From Devosiaceae bacterium (GTDB taxonomy: Bacteria > Pseudomonadota > Alphaproteobacteria > Rhizobiales > Devosiaceae), in contig JAKISW010000019.1 in the NCBI GenBank assembly GCA_021648375.1, forward strand, positions 1 to 53,460: 53,460 nucleotides of DNA, given 5' to 3'. The translations under genes were made by a program, and so were the position numbers. The notes under the pieces were generated by a model, which saw only the letters and a list, made by a program, of their open reading frames with translations, searched no databases and was not told the origin of the DNA. Below are positions 1-8,620 of the stretch, in pieces (position 1 is the first letter of the stretch; each line of letters starts with the position of its first letter).

Positions 1-730
1 CCGCTGCAATTGCAGCTTCTGTCGGGGTGAATACTCCAGTTAAAATACCACCTATGATAATCAGAGGTGTCATAAGAGGCAGAATTGCGTGCCATAATGT
101 GTGAAAGAATACAGATAAGACAAAGCGGTCATCACGGGGATAATTGCGAATTTTGGCATAAACCGCCACCATGAACATCAGGGAGAAAGCCATCAGCATG
201 CCCGGAATAAGTCCGGCAGCAAACAATTGCCCGATGGAAGTATTGGCGATAACCCCATAAACCACCAGAGGAAGTGATGGTGGAATTATGGGGCCAATGG
301 TGGATGATGCCGCTGTTATCCCCACCGAAAAATCAGTGTCATATCCGGCTTCACGCATGGCTTTGATTTCAATGTTTCCAAGTCCGCCCGCATCGGCAAC
401 CGCGGCCCCGGACATGCCGGCAAAAATTACGCTGGCCCCGACATTAACATGGCCCAACCCGCCATACATCCATCCCACGACTGAGCGGGCAAAAGCAAAA
501 ATTTTGGTGGTAATTCCAGCCGAATTCATTAAGTGACCGGCCATGATAAAAAACGGCACAGCAATCAAGGGGAATGAATTAATGCCGTTGACCATATTGT
601 GCAGCACAACAACGCTTGGCAGGCCATCAATTAAAATAAATATCAGCGAGGCGACACCAAGAGCCACAGCCACAGGCGCTCCAGCCAGCAACAATACAAA
701 CAAAACAACAAATAAAATAATTAAAGCCAT
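1..730 (-). CDS. TRAP transporter large permease (DctM type), partial
   Basis: This is the N-terminal 243 residues of the large membrane subunit of a TRAP transporter; the rest lies beyond the left edge of the window. It moves substrate handed over by the periplasmic binding protein, driven by a sodium or proton gradient. The frame opens with an ATG at 730 (MALIILFVVLFVLLLAGAPV). It runs through long hydrophobic segments and the glycine-rich family stretches VPFFIMAGHLMNSAG and GMSGAAVADAGGLG, then ITAASSTIGPIIPPS. The start lies 18 bases after the stop of the small subunit, so the two are co-transcribed. The substrate is not readable from this subunit; the KduI neighbour suggests a sugar acid. 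Confidence 0.93.
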   Translation of the reverse strand, partial: MALIILFVVLFVLLLAGAPVAVALGVASLIFILIDGLPSVVVLHNMVNGINSFPLIAVPFFIMAGHLMNSAGITTKIFAFARSVVGWMYGGLGHVNVGASVIFAGMSGAAVADAGGLGNIEIKAMREAGYDTDFSVGITAASSTIGPIIPPSLPLVVYGVIANTSIGQLFAAGLIPGMLMAFSLMFMVAVYAKIRNYPRDDRFVLSVFFHTLWHAILPLMTPLIIIGGILTGVFTPTEAAIAA

Positions 731-748
731 AAAAATAATGCTTTCAAA

Positions 749-1330
749 TCAATCGGATATTTCACTAAGCGAGCGTTTTTCCAGCTCAGCTATAACTTGT
801 TCAGGGGGTTGGGAAATCTTGCGAATAAGCCAAAAAAGCGAAAACAGGGCCATAGCGGCGAGAGCAACTGCAACCGACCAGTAAAGAATGCTTTTTGGGA
901 TTTCCACCGACGCCATTTTAGTGCGGGTTTTTTGCGCCAGAATAACCGCCTGATAGGCCAGATATCCATAAAGAGCCATTGAGAAAAATTCCATAACTAC
1001 CGCCAACCATTTGCCAACCGGAGGTGAAAGGTAGCGATAAAAAAATTCAAGAAAAATATGTGTGCCCTTGCGAGTCACAGCAACTGCGCCAAAATAGGCG
1101 ACAATAACCAACACATATCTGGCAATTTCTTCGGTCCAGGCCAAACTGTCGTTGAGCACATACCGCGTGAAAAACTGCACAAAAACTATGATTGCCAACG
1201 TCCACAGTGCAATCAATCCTGGCAAATCAACAAGACTGAAGTCAGACAGGTCGGTTTCTTCGTCTGTGAACACAATGTCAGGACGCGCATCTGGTGCGCG
1301 TCCCGGTGTCTGTTTATGGTCGTCGTTCAT
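749..1330 (-). CDS. TRAP transporter small permease (DctQ type)
   Basis: A 193-residue membrane protein matching the small four-helix subunit of TRAP transporters. After a hydrophilic N-terminus of about 30 residues, hydrophobic segments occur at roughly 36-55, 67-90, 105-125 and 143-165. The family-like stretch FTRYVLNDSLAWTEEIARY lies in the first half. The length is at the upper end for the family because of the N-terminal extension and a charged C-terminal tail. It sits 2 bases after the binding-protein gene and 18 bases before the large permease, giving a P-Q-M operon on the minus strand. Confidence 0.92.
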   Translation of the reverse strand: MNDDHKQTPGRAPDARPDIVFTDEETDLSDFSLVDLPGLIALWTLAIIVFVQFFTRYVLNDSLAWTEEIARYVLVIVAYFGAVAVTRKGTHIFLEFFYRYLSPPVGKWLAVVMEFFSMALYGYLAYQAVILAQKTRTKMASVEIPKSILYWSVAVALAAMALFSLFWLIRKISQPPEQVIAELEKRSLSEISD

Positions 1331-1332
1331 AT

Positions 1333-2316
1333 TTACTCGTTTCCTGGAATCGCAGCCAAACGGTCAAACTGTTCCATGGTGTAGGGAACGCCTTCGCCGG
1401 TCAATAGCGGCAGAACCGCTTCACGGAATGGGCCCTGATCAACTTCGTTGACAGTAATTCCCTGCTCTCTAAACCATGCCACAAGCTCTTGCTCGGACTG
1501 ACGAATTTCGCCAGATGCCCGCAACGCGGCCATGTCAAGAACCTTGCGAAGAATATCGGCATCATCGCCAACTCTGGCCAAAGCATCATTGGAGGCAATT
1601 ACCAAAAGCGAGTTCAAAATATGCCCGGTCAGATTAATATTTGTCTGAACTTCATAAAATCTTTTGAACTGAATGGTGGGCAATGGATTTTCCTGAGCGT
1701 CAACAACACCCTGTTGCAGAGCCAGATAAACTTCTGAAAATGCCATTGGCGTTGGATTTGCACCAACTGCATTTGGGAACATCAGCATAAGAGGTGAATT
1801 TGGCACACGAATTTTCAAACCAATCATATCGTCAGGAGTAAGAATTGGCTTGTTGGAGGTGACGTGACGCGAACCATAATAAACCAAACCCAACACTTCA
1901 TTGTCAGTCGCTTCGCCATAACCGTCTGACAATTCACTGAACAGGTCGCTTGTGCGATAGTTTAACCATTGCTCATAACCGCGCATCATAAATGGATAAT
2001 CTGAAATCGCGATTGGTCCATAATAACGCTCAACAAAACTTGGGCCTGTGTAGATTATGTCAACGGCGCCAATTGCAAGCCCCTCATTGATTTCTACTTC
2101 CTTACCAAGAGAAGAGGCTGGAAATACGTTGATTTCAACCCTGCCATCGGTAAGACGTGCAACTTCTTCAGCCGCCCACAATGAAGCCTGATGATAGGCT
2201 GATTCAGATTCATAAACGTGTGCCCATTTCAGGACAACCTGAGCATTTGCAGCACTTGCTCCCGCCCAGGCCATAATACCAACAGCTGCTGCTGTGGCAA
2301 TTTTACGAAAAGACAT
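1333..2316 (-). CDS. TRAP transporter substrate-binding protein (DctP type)
   Basis: Periplasmic solute receptor of the TRAP system, 327 residues. I chose the ATG at 2316 rather than the upstream in-frame ATG at 2442. It begins a clear Sec signal peptide (MSFRKIATAAAVGIMAWAG, cleavage probably after ANA), and a GGGAGAG ribosome site lies just upstream. The mature part starts VVLKWAHVYESESAYHQAS, as usual for DctP proteins. It contains the family segment GLKIRVPNSPLM, whose arginine in the family salt-bridges the substrate carboxylate, followed by FSEVYLALQQGVVDAQENP. It is first in the operon. Divergence from a GntR regulator and kduI makes a hexuronate or oligo-uronate derivative the likeliest ligand; this is inference from context. 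Confidence 0.94.
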   Translation of the reverse strand: MSFRKIATAAAVGIMAWAGASAANAQVVLKWAHVYESESAYHQASLWAAEEVARLTDGRVEINVFPASSLGKEVEINEGLAIGAVDIIYTGPSFVERYYGPIAISDYPFMMRGYEQWLNYRTSDLFSELSDGYGEATDNEVLGLVYYGSRHVTSNKPILTPDDMIGLKIRVPNSPLMLMFPNAVGANPTPMAFSEVYLALQQGVVDAQENPLPTIQFKRFYEVQTNINLTGHILNSLLVIASNDALARVGDDADILRKVLDMAALRASGEIRQSEQELVAWFREQGITVNEVDQGPFREAVLPLLTGEGVPYTMEQFDRLAAIPGNE

Positions 2317-2455
2317 TTTTCTCTCCCATTTTCGTGAGGTCCGCTCAACCGGACGTTTGAATTTGTAAAAATTTTTCAACCAACCAGTCAATCGTCTTAG
2401 TAATTTAACCGGCTCGATAGTGCCAACAATCTCAACAATCAATAGTTGACGCTAA

Positions 2456-2476
2456 CTGGTATATCTAATATACAAG
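2456..2476. promoter_or_regulatory. palindromic operator candidate between the TRAP operon and the GntR gene
   Basis: The site reads CTGGTATATCTAATATACAAG. It has perfect 6-base arms GTATAT/ATATAC around a 3-base centre, with partial symmetry beyond (CTG against AAG). It lies in the 257-base divergent intergenic region, about 140 bases from the binding-protein start and 97 bases from the regulator start. FadR-subfamily GntR regulators typically bind short AT-rich palindromes containing GTnnnAC-type cores, so this is the natural candidate for autoregulation and control of the transporter. No binding is demonstrated. Confidence 0.5.
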
Positions 2477-2573
2477 TTAATAGAAAATGCAAGCCCACCA
2501 AACACAGTTTGCAAAATAGTGCCAATATCTGCATTACAAGAGCAGAAACTTTAGTGATAAATGGGGACGATAA

Positions 2574-3362
2574 ATGAGCGTGACATTGACCGACCGGGGG
2601 CAAAACGAGGTATCGCGCCGAAAAAGGGCGCCAAATGCTGCTCCGTCCGGGCAGGCTATGTTTCAACAAAGTACAATTCCAACACTTTCAGAAATGCAGT
2701 ATCAAAAACTGCGTTCAAAAATTGTTTCTCTGGAACTAAAGCCCGGTTCAGCAATTTCTGAACAGGAGCTGGCAGAACAAGAGGGCATCAGTCGCACTCC
2801 GGTTCGCGAGGCCATTTTGCGCCTGGCGCGGGAAAAGCTTGTGGAGGTAGTTCCAAAATCTGGAACCTATGTAGGTCGTATTCCTATATCGAGCCTTCCC
2901 GAGGCACTTATTGCCCGCCGGGCGCTGGAAAGCACTGCGGCCAGAGCTGCGGCAGAAGTGGCAACAAAAAGTCAGGTTATGGCGCTACACTCCCATATCG
3001 AACGCCAACGCGAACTTGAAGTTGCGGGTGATATGGAGGGCTTTCACCACTCGGACGAAAAATTTCACGAGCAAATTGCCATAGCTGGAAACCTTCCCGG
3101 ACTTTGGGTAATGGTGCAGCAGATCAAATTGCAGGTGGATCGCTTCCGGCGTTTGACACTTCCGGAGCCAGGCAGGCTTAATATGATTATTCAGGAACAT
3201 GCTGCAATTGTTGAAGCCGTTGAGCGAAAAGACGCCAACTATGCCCATTCCTGCATTGAAACACATCTGGCAGGATTGCAATTTCATATTGAAAATGTGG
3301 TTGAGGCGCACCCGGATTATTTCATCCACGATGCCGATTTAAACAATCTGGCAGATATCTAA
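2574..3362 (+). CDS. GntR-family transcriptional regulator, FadR/FCD subfamily
   Basis: A 262-residue DNA-binding regulator. The winged helix-turn-helix occupies about residues 39-101 (SEQELAEQEGISRTPVREA is the recognition region). The C-terminal all-helical FCD domain shows the usual metal or ligand histidine pattern (HSDEKFHEQIA, then HAAIVEAVERKDANYA, then a late HL). The ATG at 2574 has a GGGGA ribosome site 6 bases upstream. The first 30 or so residues are basic and unlike the family, so the internal Met at residue 29 is an alternative start. It is divergent from the TRAP operon and upstream of kduI in the same direction. It probably senses a uronate intermediate and controls both; this is inferred from arrangement. 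Confidence 0.9.
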   Translation: MSVTLTDRGQNEVSRRKRAPNAAPSGQAMFQQSTIPTLSEMQYQKLRSKIVSLELKPGSAISEQELAEQEGISRTPVREAILRLAREKLVEVVPKSGTYVGRIPISSLPEALIARRALESTAARAAAEVATKSQVMALHSHIERQRELEVAGDMEGFHHSDEKFHEQIAIAGNLPGLWVMVQQIKLQVDRFRRLTLPEPGRLNMIIQEHAAIVEAVERKDANYAHSCIETHLAGLQFHIENVVEAHPDYFIHDADLNNLADI

Positions 3363-3412
3363 AAAAATTTTTGCAAATACTTTCACTCAAATTAAAAATA
3401 CTGGAAATTCAT

Positions 3413-4264
3413 ATGGTCATTGATATCCGGCAGGTATGCAGCCCAACAGAAACTAAGAGCTTTGACACCGGGCAATTGCGCGCCAACTACCTGATCACCG
3501 ATATTTTCAGGGCTGGTGAAATTACCATGACTTATTCTCATCTGGATCGCACAATTGTTGGCGGTGCCATGCCTGACACAACTGTTCTAAAATTATTGTC
3601 CAACAAGCAAATCGGGACAAAAGATTTTTTGGAGCGGCGCGAAATCGGCATCATCAATGTGGGTGGATCCGGAAAAATCACCATAGAAAATCAAAGTTCT
3701 GAACCGCAAGAATATGAGCTGGCAAACTCCGATTGCCTTTATATACCTATGGGGGCCGGACAGGTTTATTTTCAGAATAGTGATGCAAATGATCCAGCTA
3801 AATTCTATTTCATCAGTTCCCCAGCTCACCGCTCATGCAAAGTGCAAAAAATCACTGCCAATGATGCCAATCTTTTAGAACTTGGAACGCAGGCTGATGC
3901 CAACGTGCGAGTTTTGCGCCAATATATACACCCGGAAATTTGCGATAGCTGTCAGTTGGTTATGGGAGTTACAATGATTGCTAACGGCAGTGTTTGGAAC
4001 ACTATGCCGGCTCATATTCATGATCGGCGCTCCGAAGTTTATCTGTATTTTAATATGGAAGAAAATACACGGGTGTTTCATATGATGGGCGACCCCAATG
4101 AAACTCGCCACATAGTAGTGGCCAATGAACAGGCCGTTCTTTCGCCCGGCTGGTCTATCCATAGTGGTGCGGGAACCGGCAATTATGGATTTATCTGGTC
4201 TATGGCCGGTGATAATCAGGATTTCACCGACATGGATTTTATAAAAATGGAAGATTTGAGATAA
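3413..4264 (+). CDS. kduI: 5-dehydro-4-deoxy-D-glucuronate isomerase
   Basis: KduI interconverts 5-keto-4-deoxyuronate and 2,5-diketo-3-deoxygluconate in the catabolism of unsaturated uronates released from pectin-like polysaccharides or glycosaminoglycans. The protein has 283 residues, close to the usual 278. The cupin metal site is complete: His201 and His203 with Glu208 (MPAHIHDRRSEVYLYF) and His250 (SPGWSIHSGAGTGNYGF). The ATG at 3413 is chosen over one at 3371 because only from there does the protein match the family N-terminus, and a TGGA sequence lies about 8 bases upstream. It is 50 bases downstream of the GntR gene, probably in one transcript. No KduD or KdgK is visible here, so the pathway must be completed elsewhere. 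Confidence 0.95.
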   Translation: MVIDIRQVCSPTETKSFDTGQLRANYLITDIFRAGEITMTYSHLDRTIVGGAMPDTTVLKLLSNKQIGTKDFLERREIGIINVGGSGKITIENQSSEPQEYELANSDCLYIPMGAGQVYFQNSDANDPAKFYFISSPAHRSCKVQKITANDANLLELGTQADANVRVLRQYIHPEICDSCQLVMGVTMIANGSVWNTMPAHIHDRRSEVYLYFNMEENTRVFHMMGDPNETRHIVVANEQAVLSPGWSIHSGAGTGNYGFIWSMAGDNQDFTDMDFIKMEDLR

Positions 4265-4273
4265 GGGCTGCGG

Positions 4274-4294
4274 CCTGATAAATATTTCAGGTTT
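4274..4294 (+). terminator. weak stem-loop terminator candidate after kduI
   Basis: CCTGA and TCAGG form a 5-base stem around an 8-base AT loop, followed by TTTT. The structure overlaps the stop codon of the convergent pgi gene. The stem is short, so this is only a candidate. Confidence 0.3.
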
Positions 4295-5951
4295 TCAATT
4301 TATGAAAATAATCCAGCAGTCCGTTGGTTGAACTATCATTTTCAGCCTCACCGGATTTTTTGGAAGAATCCAAGACAAGCGGCAGCAGGTCTTTGGCCAA
4401 TTGCTTGCCCAGCTCTACCCCCCACTGATCAAAAGAATTTATGCCCCAAATCACTCCCTGCACAAAAATCTTATGCTCATAAAGTGCTATCAATGCACCT
4501 AAAGTTTCCGGGTCCAGTTGCTTATAGACAATAGTATTTGAAGGGCGATTTCCGGGAAAGACCTTGTGGGGGGCGATTTTTTTCGCCTTCTGTGCATCCA
4601 TGCCCTGCCCTTTTAACTCTGCCATGACCTGATCAATATCCTTACCCGTCATCAGAGCTTTGGACTGGGCAAAACAATTGGCGACAAGTTTTGCATGATG
4701 ATTGCCCATATGTTCATCAGGATTGGCCGCAATCAAAAAATCACAGGGAACAATATCTGTTCCCTGATGCAAAAGCTGATAAAAGGCATGCTGCCCGTTG
4801 GTGCCCGGTTCTCCCCAGACAATTGGGCCTGTTGCATATGATGTTGTTTTCCCGCGCAGAGTGGTTCGCTTACCGTTACTTTCCATATCCAATTGCTGTA
4901 AATAGGCAGGAAACCGGCTCATTCGCTGGTCATAGGGTAATATGGCTAAAGTGGAAAAGTCACAGATATTGCGGTGCCAGATGCCGATCAGAGCCAAAAT
5001 TACGGGCAGATTTTTTTCGATCGGGGTTTGCAGAAAATGGCTGTCCATTTCTGCCGCGCCCATCAAAAATTTTTCAAAACTTTCAAACCCTATAGCCAGA
5101 GCCACAGGCAGACCAATGGCACTCCATACAGAATAGCGCCCGCCAACCCAGTCCCAAAAACCAAATATGCGCGCCTCTTTAATGCCAAAGGCGCGGCAGG
5201 CAGCAATATTGGTGGAAATGGCAGTAAAGTGTGCAGCAATCGCCTCTTTTCCGAGGGAGCTTATCAGCCAGTCGCGGGCCGAAGCGGCATTAGTCATGGT
5301 TTCGTCGGTGGTAAAGGTTTTTGATGCGACAATAAACATTGTGTTGGCCGGGTTTAAGGCTTTTAAGGTGTCTCCAAGATCAGCGCCATCAACATTTGAA
5401 ACATAGTGCACACGCAAATTCTCATTTGGCCAATGGTCATTTGCATAGGGTGCAAGCGCCGCCGTTACCATTGCCGGTCCAAGATCAGATCCGCCAATAC
5501 CAATGCTGACAATATCTGTGAATTTTTTGCCTGTACTGCCAATGATTCCCCCGGATCGAATTTTTTGGGAAAATTCCCTTATATTGTTCAATACCTGTTT
5601 GACTGCTGGCATTACATCTTCACCATCAACCAGAACCGCGCTCTTTCCCTGATAGCGCAGTGCCATATGCAAAACTGATCGATCTTCAGTAAAATTTATT
5701 GGCTTTGCAGCCCACATATCATCGCGATATTTTTCAACACCTGCAATCCTAGCGAGGGAAAAAAGGTCTGCCATTGCAGGTTCATCAAGGCAATTCTTGG
5801 AGTAGTCCAGCAACAAATCGCCGCAAAATGCAGAAAAACTGCTAAATCTACTTTCATCTTGTGCAAACATGTCGCGCATATGAGCTTCAGACAAACGCTT
5901 TTTATGGGTAAAAAGCTGTGCGAATGTTTTACTGATTTTTGCTTCGTCCAT
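4287..5951 (-). CDS. pgi: glucose-6-phosphate isomerase
   Basis: Cytosolic enzyme interconverting glucose 6-phosphate and fructose 6-phosphate; 554 residues, normal for the long bacterial Pgi. Visible family elements are VSIGIGGSDLGPAMV (about 148-162, sugar-phosphate loop), the SIS-domain stretch FIVASKTFTTDETMTNA, the QLDMESNGK segment, and GEPGTNGQHAFYQLLHQGT with the conserved Glu and His of the active site. A TGGAG ribosome site precedes the ATG at 5951. It lies 27 bases after tgt and is the last gene of the minus-strand run beginning with gyrA. It converges on kduI. Confidence 0.98.
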   Translation of the reverse strand: MDEAKISKTFAQLFTHKKRLSEAHMRDMFAQDESRFSSFSAFCGDLLLDYSKNCLDEPAMADLFSLARIAGVEKYRDDMWAAKPINFTEDRSVLHMALRYQGKSAVLVDGEDVMPAVKQVLNNIREFSQKIRSGGIIGSTGKKFTDIVSIGIGGSDLGPAMVTAALAPYANDHWPNENLRVHYVSNVDGADLGDTLKALNPANTMFIVASKTFTTDETMTNAASARDWLISSLGKEAIAAHFTAISTNIAACRAFGIKEARIFGFWDWVGGRYSVWSAIGLPVALAIGFESFEKFLMGAAEMDSHFLQTPIEKNLPVILALIGIWHRNICDFSTLAILPYDQRMSRFPAYLQQLDMESNGKRTTLRGKTTSYATGPIVWGEPGTNGQHAFYQLLHQGTDIVPCDFLIAANPDEHMGNHHAKLVANCFAQSKALMTGKDIDQVMAELKGQGMDAQKAKKIAPHKVFPGNRPSNTIVYKQLDPETLGALIALYEHKIFVQGVIWGINSFDQWGVELGKQLAKDLLPLVLDSSKKSGEAENDSSTNGLLDYFHKLKT

Positions 5952-5978
5952 AAGGAAACTCCAGTTTTTATTCGCGAA

Positions 5979-7106
5979 TTATAGCGCGGCCATGTCGCCC
6001 TTTGCCCACCCCTCACGGGTTTTGTTGGCAAAATCTGCAAACTGTCCGTTTTCAATGGCCAGGCGCATACCGGACATCAATTCCTGATAGTAGGCCAGAT
6101 TTACTTCCGATAAAATCATCGCGCCAAGAATTTCTTCACTCTTGGTCAAATGGTTGAGATAGGCCCGTGAAAAACGGCGACAATTGGGATTGGGCGAATT
6201 TTCGTCCAAGGGTCTTGGGTCATCCTTATGGCGAGCATTTTTAAGGTTGATTACCCCAAATTTTGTATGGGCATGACCATGACGTCCGGCGCGGGTGGGG
6301 TGTACACAATCAAACATATCAACCCCCCGCTCCACTGCCCCCAGCAGATCATCGGGTTTTCCAACCCCCATTAAATACCGGGGCCTGTCCTGAGGTAAAT
6401 GGGGAATGATTTCATCCAGCACCTTAAACATAACGATTTGCGGCTCACCAACCGCCAATCCGCCAATCGCATAACCATCAAAACCAATTTCTTTTAGCCC
6501 AGCGGCGGAAATGGCACGCAATTCATTATTATCACCCCCCTGCACAATGCCAAATAATGCCCTGCCCGGCGCATTGTTAAAGGCGGTTTTTGAGCGCTCA
6601 GCCCAACGCAGGGACAATTGCATTGCCCTTTCAATTTCTTCTTTTTCTGCCGGCAGGCGAATACATTCGTCAAGCTGCATGATAATATCAGAATCAAGCT
6701 TTTTTTGAATATCTATTGACCTTTCCGGGGTCAGCTCATGGGACGAGCCATCAATATGGGAACGGAAAGTTACGCCTTTTTCATCCAGTTTTCTAAGATT
6801 TGCCAACGACATTACCTGAAAGCCACCACTATCGGTGAGAATTGGCAATTGCCAATCCATAAAATCGTGCAATCCGCCAAGTCTTTCAATACGCTCTGCT
6901 CCGGGGCGAAGCATCAGGTGATAGGTATTGCCAAGTAAAATTTCAGCCCCGGTCTGGCGTACCTGCTCAGGATAAAGCGCCTTGACCGTGGCCGCAGTGC
7001 CAACGGGCATAAAGGCCGGAGTTTGAATATCGCCGCGATGGGTATGCATTACCCCCCTGCGCGCATTGCCGTCCTGTTTTGTTTTTTCAAAGCTGAAATC
7101 AATCAT
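5979..7106 (-). CDS. tgt: tRNA-guanine transglycosylase with a degenerate zinc site
   Basis: Tgt exchanges guanine-34 of GUN-anticodon tRNAs for preQ1, the first tRNA-bound step of queuosine synthesis. The TIM-barrel enzyme has 375 residues. The general base Asp92 (TDSGGFQVMS), Asp146 (QLDECI), the GGLAVGE loop and the nucleophile Asp266 (FDCVHPTR) are all present. The C-terminal zinc motif is not. Where other bacterial Tgt proteins read C-x-C-x2-C this one has Ser304, Asn306 and Cys309, and the distal zinc histidine before NLxYYQ is Val335. The loop after the nucleophile is histidine-rich (HPTRAGRHGHAHT), where relatives have LPTRSGR-x-x-QAFT. The gene overlaps queA by 8 bases, so translation is coupled. 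Assignment is secure; the metal-site loss is odd. Confidence 0.95.
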   Translation of the reverse strand: MIDFSFEKTKQDGNARRGVMHTHRGDIQTPAFMPVGTAATVKALYPEQVRQTGAEILLGNTYHLMLRPGAERIERLGGLHDFMDWQLPILTDSGGFQVMSLANLRKLDEKGVTFRSHIDGSSHELTPERSIDIQKKLDSDIIMQLDECIRLPAEKEEIERAMQLSLRWAERSKTAFNNAPGRALFGIVQGGDNNELRAISAAGLKEIGFDGYAIGGLAVGEPQIVMFKVLDEIIPHLPQDRPRYLMGVGKPDDLLGAVERGVDMFDCVHPTRAGRHGHAHTKFGVINLKNARHKDDPRPLDENSPNPNCRRFSRAYLNHLTKSEEILGAMILSEVNLAYYQELMSGMRLAIENGQFADFANKTREGWAKGDMAAL

Positions 7107-8196
7107 CGTTTTGTTGCCGGTTTAAAAGCGAGGCGTCCCCATAGGAATAAAATCTATATTTGTTATCAATGGCATGTTTATAGGCGCGGTGCATGGTTTT
7201 GGTTCCGCTAAAAGCACTAACAAGCATAAACAAAGTGGAGCGTGGCAGGTGAAAATTTGTCAACAGCAAATCAACGGTTTTAAATTCAAAACCCGGAGTA
7301 ATGAAAATATCTGTATCGCCTGAAAATGCCTGCAATTCGCCTGTTTTTGCACTGGCGGATTCAAGCAGTCGCAAGCTGGTGGTTCCCACCGCGATTACCC
7401 GCCCCCCTTTTTGCTTTGCTTCCCTTATGCGCTGAACCGAATCATCGCTGACCTCGCCCCATTCCGCATGCATTTTATGGTCTTTTGTATCATCAACCTT
7501 AACCGGTAAAAAAGTTCCCGCTCCCACATGCAGGGTCAGTTTTTCTATTGTCACACCCAAATCAGAAAGGTTTTTTTCCAGCTTTGGAGTAAAGTGCAAC
7601 CCTGCGGTTGGTGCTGCCACAGCGCCATCAAATTTGGCAAACATGGTTTGATAATCTTGTTCGTCGCGAGGTTCGATCGATCGTTTGGAGCCAATATAGG
7701 GAGGCAATGGCATGGCCCCGTGGGATTTTATTGCCTCGTCCAGATACGCACCCGTCAGATCAAAATCCAGCCTGACCTGGCCACCATCCATAATTTGAGC
7801 AACAGTTGCAACAAGGTCTTGCGCAGCGCAGGCTCGATCCTGCTCCCTGTTTTGCGCATCACCAAACACCACACGATCACCGACCTTAAGCCGTTTTGCA
7901 GGCCTTGCAAATGCCAGCCAACTTTGCTGATCAATACGTTTGTGAAGATTAAACGAAACAGATGAGCGAAATTCCCCGCGTACTCTTGTTCCATTGAGTT
8001 CTGCCGGTATCACCTTGGTATCATTGACCACCAGCACATCATTGGGGCGCAAAATTTTGGTTAAATCTGTGACAATTCTGTCATCAGGTTCGCCATTTTT
8101 ATCAACAAACAGCATCCGGGCACTGTCGCGTGGCGAAACAGGGTGCAGGGCAATCAGCTCATGAGGCAGATCAAAGTCAAATTCGTCAACAAGCAT
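7099..8196 (-). CDS. queA: S-adenosylmethionine:tRNA ribosyltransferase-isomerase
   Basis: QueA transfers and isomerises the ribosyl moiety of S-adenosylmethionine onto preQ1-modified tRNA, giving epoxyqueuosine; it acts directly after Tgt. The 365 residues show the N-terminal signature FDFDLPHELIALHPVSPRD, then VLVVNDTKVIPAEL, the AAPTAGLHFTPKL loop, LHVGAGTFLPVK and DHKMHAEW. TSLRLLESA and LLTNFHLPRSTLFMLVSAF lie near the end. All family hallmarks are present at normal length. It overlaps tgt at its 3' end and follows the small exported protein by 34 bases. Confidence 0.98.
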   Translation of the reverse strand: MLVDEFDFDLPHELIALHPVSPRDSARMLFVDKNGEPDDRIVTDLTKILRPNDVLVVNDTKVIPAELNGTRVRGEFRSSVSFNLHKRIDQQSWLAFARPAKRLKVGDRVVFGDAQNREQDRACAAQDLVATVAQIMDGGQVRLDFDLTGAYLDEAIKSHGAMPLPPYIGSKRSIEPRDEQDYQTMFAKFDGAVAAPTAGLHFTPKLEKNLSDLGVTIEKLTLHVGAGTFLPVKVDDTKDHKMHAEWGEVSDDSVQRIREAKQKGGRVIAVGTTSLRLLESASAKTGELQAFSGDTDIFITPGFEFKTVDLLLTNFHLPRSTLFMLVSAFSGTKTMHRAYKHAIDNKYRFYSYGDASLLNRQQNDD

Positions 8197-8230
8197 AGGA
8201 TTTTAAAACCGTTTTATGGCCCTTGGAAAA

Positions 8231-8620
8231 TTATGGTCCTTGGCAAACCAGGGCATATGCACCGGTCCCGCTTACCAACAAGGTGCCGGCAATTGCCTGT
8301 TCATTTCCAGAATAAGCAGTGAAAAGCCGGATTTGAGCTACAATCCGTTCTAAATTTGGATCGCTCAAATCAATTGAAATTGTGTCATCCGTAACAAAGC
8401 TCTGCAACAGGGCGATTTGCTCTCCCCGGTCAGGGATGGTTGACATATAAACATCACCGATTTCAATTTCAACGCCAACAATGCTGGATATGGCAACTGA
8501 ACCAACGGTTATGCTGACGGATGCATCATCACCCGCTGCACAAAATATGCTGGCGGTGGCGCTGGCTGCCGTACCCATGACAAAAAATGCCAATATTGCT
8601 GCCAGCGCGCTCTTTATCAT
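8231..8620 (-). CDS. small exported protein of unknown function
   Basis: A 129-residue protein with a Sec signal peptide (MIKSALAAILAFFVMGTAAS, cleavage near ATA). The mature part is about 105 residues and contains three cysteines, including one early and one three residues from the C-terminus (ALVCQGP). It is rich in short beta-type alternations such as VSITVGSVAISSIVGVEIEI. I do not recognise a family. Its start overlaps the cyclophilin stop as ATGA, so it is translationally coupled to a protein-folding gene and sits upstream of queA. Confidence 0.8.
   Translation of the reverse strand: MIKSALAAILAFFVMGTAASATASIFCAAGDDASVSITVGSVAISSIVGVEIEIGDVYMSTIPDRGEQIALLQSFVTDDTISIDLSDPNLERIVAQIRLFTAYSGNEQAIAGTLLVSGTGAYALVCQGP

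Noticed and set aside
2317..2442. Upstream in-frame start for the TRAP binding protein
   Set aside because: It would place 42 basic residues before a clean signal peptide; ATG 2316 has a proper ribosome site.
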